A stretch of DNA of 17,134 bases from Actinophytocola sp045807065 (GTDB taxonomy: Bacteria > Actinomycetota > Actinomycetes > Mycobacteriales > Pseudonocardiaceae): NCBI RefSeq assembly GCF_045807065.1, contig NZ_JBJMIE010000292.1, forward strand, positions 1 through 17,134, in the 5' to 3' direction. Position 1 is the first letter of the stretch. The number at the start of each line of letters is the position of its first letter. Made by a program: the position numbers and the translations under genes. This document shows, piece by piece, positions 12,920 to 17,134 of the stretch. The notes below the pieces were generated by a model. The model had not been told where the DNA came from. It saw nothing but the letters and a program-made list of their open reading frames with translations, and did no database searches.

Positions 12920-12945
12920 TGGTGGTTGTCGAGGCCTCTGCCTGA
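12916..12945 (+). CDS. Mini-ORF 2 (9 aa), possible coupling leader
   Basis: MMVVVEASA, starting in an ATGA overlap with mini-ORF 1 and ending in a TGA that overlaps the AGGAA ribosome-binding site of the methyltransferase. It would couple translation of the downstream gene to the leader. No direct evidence of expression. Confidence 0.25.
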   Translation: MMVVVEASA

Positions 12946-12959
12946 GGAAACGGCTCAAG

Positions 12960-13766
12960 ATGACGTTTCCTACGGGAGCGGTGGACGAGCGAGGGTACCC
13001 AGCCGGTATTGCCCGCATCCGGGACTACTGGCTGGGTGGCTGTCATCATGATGAGCGAGACCGTGTTGCCGCCGATCGCATCCTGGTGTGCGCGCCGCAG
13101 CTGCCGTATCTGATACGCCAAGTACGCGCGATGCAGCAGCGGATGGTGCGCTACTTGATCAGGCACGGCGTGCGCCAGTTCCTCGGTTTCGACTCCGGCG
13201 TGCCCACCATGGGGCACGTCCACGAGATAACCCAACTACTACTGACGGACGCACGGGTGGTCTACGTCGACAATGATCCCCTGGTCGTGCAGACCGGCCA
13301 GGACCTCCTGGAAGGCAACGATCACACAGCCTACCTGCACGCCGACATGCGTTGCGCCGATCATGTGCTCGGCCACCCGGACGTGCGCAGGCTGATCGAC
13401 CTGCGGAAGCCCGTGGCGCTCATGATGATCGACACTCCGCTGCAGGTGCCGGATGAGGACGATCCCGCCAACTTGATCACTCCTTACACCGACGCGGTGT
13501 GCCCGGGCAGTTATCTTGGGCTCTCACAGTTCAGCCAAACCCAACACTTGCTCGACGGAATCGCGATGTTCACCAGGCTCTATGGTAATGCGCTGTCGAT
13601 CCCCCTGCGCGAACCTGAACAATTTGCCTGCTGGTTCACCGGGCTCGACATCGTCGAGCCCGGCATCGTCCCCATACCGCTCTGGCATCCCGAACCCGGC
13701 GAGGACCTTCCCGCCAACCCCGAGCGCATCCGCATCTACGCCGGCCTCGGCCGAAAACCCACGTAG
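12960..13766 (+). CDS. PF04672-type (DUF574) SAM-dependent methyltransferase family protein
   Basis: The protein has 268 residues, the family length. The characteristic start ARIRDYWLGGCHHDERDRVA (18-37) is the DYxLGG signature, followed by APQLPYLIRQ, VRYLIRHGVRQFL, VYVDNDPLVV (101-110, the acidic beta-2 end that binds SAM ribose) and a C-terminal Rossmann strand. Motif I is unusual: LGFDSGVPTMGHVHE where the family normally has LDxGSGxPTxGNVHE. The block VALMMIDTPLQVPDEDDP also departs from the usual HFVPDDDDP. The protein may therefore bind SAM poorly or serve another role. ATG 12960 has AGGAA 11 nt upstream. Family members are abundant in actinomycetes, with few known substrates. Confidence 0.88.
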   Translation: MTFPTGAVDERGYPAGIARIRDYWLGGCHHDERDRVAADRILVCAPQLPYLIRQVRAMQQRMVRYLIRHGVRQFLGFDSGVPTMGHVHEITQLLLTDARVVYVDNDPLVVQTGQDLLEGNDHTAYLHADMRCADHVLGHPDVRRLIDLRKPVALMMIDTPLQVPDEDDPANLITPYTDAVCPGSYLGLSQFSQTQHLLDGIAMFTRLYGNALSIPLREPEQFACWFTGLDIVEPGIVPIPLWHPEPGEDLPANPERIRIYAGLGRKPT

Positions 13767-14024
13767 GTGGCGGCTTCGGAGCGAACCCGGACAGGCGGCC
13801 CTCGCCAGCGTCTCTCCCTGAGCACCCGGCACAGGGAGCACCATGGTTCCGGCACGCGGGAGGACGGCGATGGCCTGTGCTGCACAACCAGCGGCTATGT
13901 GTCAGCGGTCCTGATCCGCTGAAGCGGTATGCTGCGCGATTTGGGCGGTTCATATGAGTATCAGTAATCGTTCGGATTGGGTGTCAATGGTCAGAGGAGC
14001 AGGAACCCGGTGGGAGTCGTCAGT
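13767..14024. other. Intergenic region before the LuxR gene
   Basis: No gene recognised. A 7-bp hairpin TCAGCGG/CCGCTGA with a 7-nt loop lies at 13902-13922, and a TATGCT hexamer at about 13928-13933 may be part of the LuxR promoter, without a clear -35 partner. Confidence 0.4.
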
Positions 14025-16874
14025 ATGAATCCGACCCAAGTCGATCTTGTGGGCCGCCATGAGGAGTTGGCCGAGCTGTCGCGGCTGGTCAATTCGTCGG
14101 TAGGTGGTCACGGGGCGGCGGTGTTGGTGGGCGGGGAGCCGGGGATCGGTAAGACGTCGCTGTTGAACGCCGTCGCGGCGAAGTGCGGGCGGTTGGGCAT
14201 GCGGGTGCTGCGGGGAACGGCGGAGGAACTGGAGAAGCGCCTCCCGTTCGCCGCGATCGGGTCATGTCTCGGGATCAGTGAGAGGTCGCCCGATGAGGCG
14301 GTACGGCGGATCACGGAGTTGATGCGGGGTGAGGCTGCGTTGGGGGTGGCGGCCAGGTCCGGAGCGGTCAGCCAGGAATACCTGGTCATCGAGGCGATCC
14401 TGGGTTTGATGGACGACTGGTGCGCGGACGGCGCGGTGGCGCTGATTCTTGACGATCTGCAGTGGGCCGACGCGGCGAGCTTGCGCGTGCTCAATCGGCT
14501 GGGGCGGGTGATCGGTCAGTTGCCGCTGTTCGTGGGGGCGAGTTGCCTGCCGGTGCCACGTAGTGACGAGCTCGCGGGTCTGTTGCGGGGCTTGGACGCG
14601 CGTGGCGCGTTGTCCGTCTCATTGGGACCACTGTCGGATCCCGAGGTGGGCGCGCTGGCCAATCGGCTCGTGGGGGCCCGGCCGGGCCCGCATCTGTTGA
14701 CCGTAGTGGGGGAGGCAGCCGGCAACCCTTTGTACATCACCGAGTTGGTGACGGCATTCTCTCGCGAGCAGCGGATCCGGGTCGCCGACGGCGTCGCGGA
14801 GCTGACCGCGCGGGACGACACGGTGGTACTGGCTTCGTTGGCCGACATGATCCGTCATCACACGGGATTCCTGTCGCCGCGGGCCCAGCAGATGCTACCG
14901 GTGGCCGCGGCACTGGGGTCCGGGTTCACCGTGACCGAGTTGTCTCTGGTGCTGCGCGAGCCGTTGCCGTCGCTGCTGGAGATCATCCGGGAAGCGATTC
15001 AGCTCGGATTGCTCGTCGATGCCGGTGACGATCTGGTTTTCCGGCATGATCTGATTCGCCGGGTGTTGGCTGACGGTCTGACCGAGTCGGCTCGCTTGGC
15101 GATCCATGCCCATGCCGGTCATGCGTTGGCCGCGGCACGCGCTCCGATCGAGCGGGTCGCGGAGCATCTGTTGCATGGCGCCGTGGTCGATGTCACGGCG
15201 CTGGACTGGCTGATGGTCTCGGCGGAGGCGCTTGCGGCGCGGGCGCCGGCGTTGGCGGTGGACCTGCTGCGTCACGCGTTGTCTCTGGCTGATCCTGGTG
15301 ACCGGCGGCGGGAGGTGTTGCGGTTTCACCTGTGTCGGGCGTTGCAGTGGGCGGGACGGGCCGGCGAGGCGGAGGAGGCGATCCGGGACGCGCTGGTCCA
15401 CGATCCCGACCCGGCCCAGGAGAACGTCCTGCGTTGGCTGCTGGCGGTAGCTTGTTTCGCGCAGGGCAAGCTGGATGAGACGCTCGGGGTGTGTGAGTCG
15501 GTGTTGGCGGTGGGTTCGCTGTCGGCGGTGGAGACCACGCGTTTTCAGGGGCTGATCGCCCAGTGCCATCTGGTGTTGAGCAATTTCGACGAGACGATGG
15601 TCATGGCCGAGCGGGCGCGGCAGACCGCGATCGCGGGTGGGGTGGAGTGGTCGGCGCTGCAGGCGACGGAGGTCATGGCGGCGGTGTACCTGTCGCAACA
15701 GCGCAGCGAGCAGGCGCTGCTCTCGGTCGAGGAAGAGCTGTCGATCCTGGCCTCGTACGAGGAGAAGTACCCGGATCTTCCGTTCGGCATGGCGCCGTAC
15801 ATGTTGAAGGGCTGGAGCCTGACCGAGCTCGGCAGGTTCGCTGAGGCCGACGAGACGCTCGAGGCCGGGATGCGGTTCTGTGCGCGCACGGGCAGTCCGT
15901 TGATGGCGATGTATCACGCGACCAGGGCGACCCTGCGGTTCCTGCAAGGTCGGTGGGACGACGCGCTGGCTGAGATCCGTGCGGGACAGGAAATTCCCGA
16001 TCCTCTCATGGTGGCCGCGGTTCCCCTGGACGGTATGACCGCGGTCATCGGCATTCACCGCAACGACCGTGCGGTCATCTCCGCCACGAACGCCTGGCCG
16101 GAGGAGGTTCCGCCGTCAATGGCCTTCGCCGTCTTCTGGAACAAATGGGCCCGTGCGTTGGCGGCTGAGGCGGAAGGCGATCCCCAGCGAGCCTTCGACC
16201 TGCTGTTCACCTATTGGGACCGGGAATGTCCACTGCCCAGGGCACACCTGCACCACCTGTGCCCGGACCTCGTCCGGCTGGCCATCACCGTGGACCAACC
16301 GACGGTGGCAGGCCAGGTCGCCGACGAGATGAGCACCCTCGCCGCCCGGGAGACCACGTCAGCCGCCATCCACGGCACCGCCCACCTGTGCCGAGCCATG
16401 GCCCACGGCGACGCTGACCTGCTCACGACCGCCGTCACCGCCTACCAGCAAGCCGGGCGCCCGTTGTACCAGGCACACGCACACGAAAACGCCGCCGTCC
16501 TGCTCGCCAAAGATCAACGCACGAGCCAGGCCCGCGCCGCACTCGGTACCGCCGTCGACCTCTACACCGCGCTCGACGCCACCTGGGACACCGGCCGCAC
16601 CAGACAACGAATCCGCCAGGCAGGTGTCCGCGGCGGCGCCAAAGGCCCCCGTCGCCGACCCAAAACCGGCTGGGACGCACTCACCCCCACCGAACGCAAA
16701 GTCGCCGCCCTCGTCGCCGAAGGACACTCCAACCCCACCATCGCCACCCACATGTTCCTGTCCCGCCGCACCGTACAGTCCCACGTTTCAAGCATTCTCA
16801 ACAAACTCGGACTGACCTCCCGCGTCGAGCTGGCCGTCATCGCAACCACACACGAAAAACCGGGTGCACAGTGA
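14025..16874 (+). CDS. LuxR-family (LAL-type) ATP-binding transcriptional regulator
   Basis: The protein has 949 residues, normal for large ATP-binding LuxR regulators. The N-terminal STAND/AAA ATPase has Walker A GGEPGIGKTSLL (36-47) and Walker B AVALILDDLQWADA (137-150). A long helical, TPR-like middle section (about 380-850) contains repeated Ala/Leu-rich pairs, for example AGEAEEAIRDAL and LGRFAEADETLEAG. The C-terminal LuxR HTH is LTPTERKVAALVAEGHSNPT, then SRRTVQSHVSSILNKLGL (886-931). Such proteins activate antibiotic or catabolic clusters. ATG 14025 was chosen because the ATPase similarity begins within 10 residues and GGGAG lies nine nt upstream; GTG 14010 with a closer AGGA is an alternative. 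The stop is 22 nt from that of the convergent phosphoribosyltransferase gene. Confidence 0.93.
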   Translation: MNPTQVDLVGRHEELAELSRLVNSSVGGHGAAVLVGGEPGIGKTSLLNAVAAKCGRLGMRVLRGTAEELEKRLPFAAIGSCLGISERSPDEAVRRITELMRGEAALGVAARSGAVSQEYLVIEAILGLMDDWCADGAVALILDDLQWADAASLRVLNRLGRVIGQLPLFVGASCLPVPRSDELAGLLRGLDARGALSVSLGPLSDPEVGALANRLVGARPGPHLLTVVGEAAGNPLYITELVTAFSREQRIRVADGVAELTARDDTVVLASLADMIRHHTGFLSPRAQQMLPVAAALGSGFTVTELSLVLREPLPSLLEIIREAIQLGLLVDAGDDLVFRHDLIRRVLADGLTESARLAIHAHAGHALAAARAPIERVAEHLLHGAVVDVTALDWLMVSAEALAARAPALAVDLLRHALSLADPGDRRREVLRFHLCRALQWAGRAGEAEEAIRDALVHDPDPAQENVLRWLLAVACFAQGKLDETLGVCESVLAVGSLSAVETTRFQGLIAQCHLVLSNFDETMVMAERARQTAIAGGVEWSALQATEVMAAVYLSQQRSEQALLSVEEELSILASYEEKYPDLPFGMAPYMLKGWSLTELGRFAEADETLEAGMRFCARTGSPLMAMYHATRATLRFLQGRWDDALAEIRAGQEIPDPLMVAAVPLDGMTAVIGIHRNDRAVISATNAWPEEVPPSMAFAVFWNKWARALAAEAEGDPQRAFDLLFTYWDRECPLPRAHLHHLCPDLVRLAITVDQPTVAGQVADEMSTLAARETTSAAIHGTAHLCRAMAHGDADLLTTAVTAYQQAGRPLYQAHAHENAAVLLAKDQRTSQARAALGTAVDLYTALDATWDTGRTRQRIRQAGVRGGAKGPRRRPKTGWDALTPTERKVAALVAEGHSNPTIATHMFLSRRTVQSHVSSILNKLGLTSRVELAVIATTHEKPGAQ

Positions 16875-16896
16875 CGATCCGCCGAACGTTCTGACG

Positions 16897-17134
16897 CTAA
16901 CGCGTCTCCGCCGAACACAACGCGACGCCCGCCGATTCCACTCGCTGCCGCCCGGCAGTCGAGGTATCCTCGACCAGGCACAGCGCTCCGACGACATCCG
17001 CGGCCTCGTCTCGCAGCGCCGAGACGAAACTGGCCAGGGCGTACCCGTGGCTCACCTGATCGTCGACGACGAGCGCTCGTTTGCCCCGCACATGTCCGGT
17101 TGTCAGGAACTCGGCGCGACGAATCCCGGACTCG
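16897..17134 (-). CDS. Phosphoribosyltransferase, C-terminal part (partial at window edge)
   Basis: The minus-strand frame runs in from the window edge and ends at 16897, giving 78 residues. RGKRALVVDDQVSHGYALAS is the PRPP-binding signature of type I phosphoribosyltransferases (VVDDxxxxG, with two acidic residues and a phosphate loop). It is followed by FVSALRDEAADVVGALCLVE and AGRQRVESAGVAL, like the helix and strand that follow in orotate and adenine phosphoribosyltransferases. The exact base substrate cannot be told from this part. The 5' end lies outside. It converges on the LuxR gene. Confidence 0.7.
   Translation of the reverse strand, partial: ESGIRRAEFLTTGHVRGKRALVVDDQVSHGYALASFVSALRDEAADVVGALCLVEDTSTAGRQRVESAGVALCSAETR

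Larger units (their letters stand above)
12452..12959. other. Gene-poor leader region before the methyltransferase
   Basis: A 508-nt stretch that looks less GC-rich than its neighbours. A 59-codon frame (12493-12672) and a 103-codon frame (12608-12919) exist on the plus strand, but I recognise neither and neither has a good ribosome-binding site. An imperfect hairpin CTTCTT...AAGAAG lies at about 12619-12650. The best-supported content is a promoter at 12789-12818 and two mini-ORFs at 12857-12945. Confidence 0.45.

Noticed and set aside
14895..16058. Minus-strand open frame of 387 codons
   Set aside because: Antisense to the LuxR gene; rich in Gln, Arg and His, with no recognisable domain.

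Overview
The DNA is GC-rich and shows actinomycete traits: GTG and TTG starts, apparently leaderless genes, a PF04672 (DUF574-type) methyltransferase, DUF1707, an ECF41 sigma factor, and a large ATP-binding LuxR regulator. A soil actinomycete of the Pseudonocardiales/Streptomyces kind is my inference. There are no rRNA, tRNA, insertion-sequence or CRISPR features. Several gene remnants (an NlpC/P60 piece, a flavoprotein piece, a LuxR/AAA piece) mark an accessory region that has been rearranged.

Layout. 164-388: tail of a decayed NlpC/P60 peptidase. 389-2195 (-): AraC-family regulator followed 13 nt later by a cytochrome P450. 2407-5001 (-) plus 5009-6120 (+): an ECF41 module. It contains the sigma factor with a fused SnoaL-like C-terminal domain, a free-standing homologue of that domain, an NAD(P)-binding epimerase-like SDR, and a divergent ferritin-like VioB-type protein. 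Three promoters with the same architecture, (T/C)GTCACA-N16-(G/T)GTC, precede the last three genes. A relic of a fumarate reductase/succinate dehydrogenase flavoprotein lies between the sigma factor and the epimerase. 6175-7525: classical SDR divergent from a TetR regulator, with two matching operator-like repeats between them. 7526-7933: no intact gene, but a LuxR/AAA relic and an orphan BlaI-type operator.

7844-12451 looks like one BlaI regulon. Dyads of the form TCTACA-N4-TGTAGA lie between a COG4705 membrane protein (-) and a DUF1707 protein (+), directly before blaI (-), and between uppP/bacA (-) and a DedA gene (+). The order uppP, blaI, M56 peptidase on the minus strand puts the repressor and its likely proteolytic antirepressor beside undecaprenyl-pyrophosphate phosphatase. 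DedA family members are candidate C55-P flippases, so the unit can be read as envelope-stress control of lipid-carrier recycling. No beta-lactamase is present.

12452-16874 (+): a roughly 500-bp gene-poor leader with a sigma-70-like promoter and two chained mini-ORFs (one with a TTA codon), the PF04672 methyltransferase, and the LuxR/LAL regulator. A phosphoribosyltransferase gene (-) enters from the right edge.

The two best candidates for something undescribed are the ECF41 module with its detached regulatory domain and the BlaI-UppP-DedA-COG4705-DUF1707 regulon.
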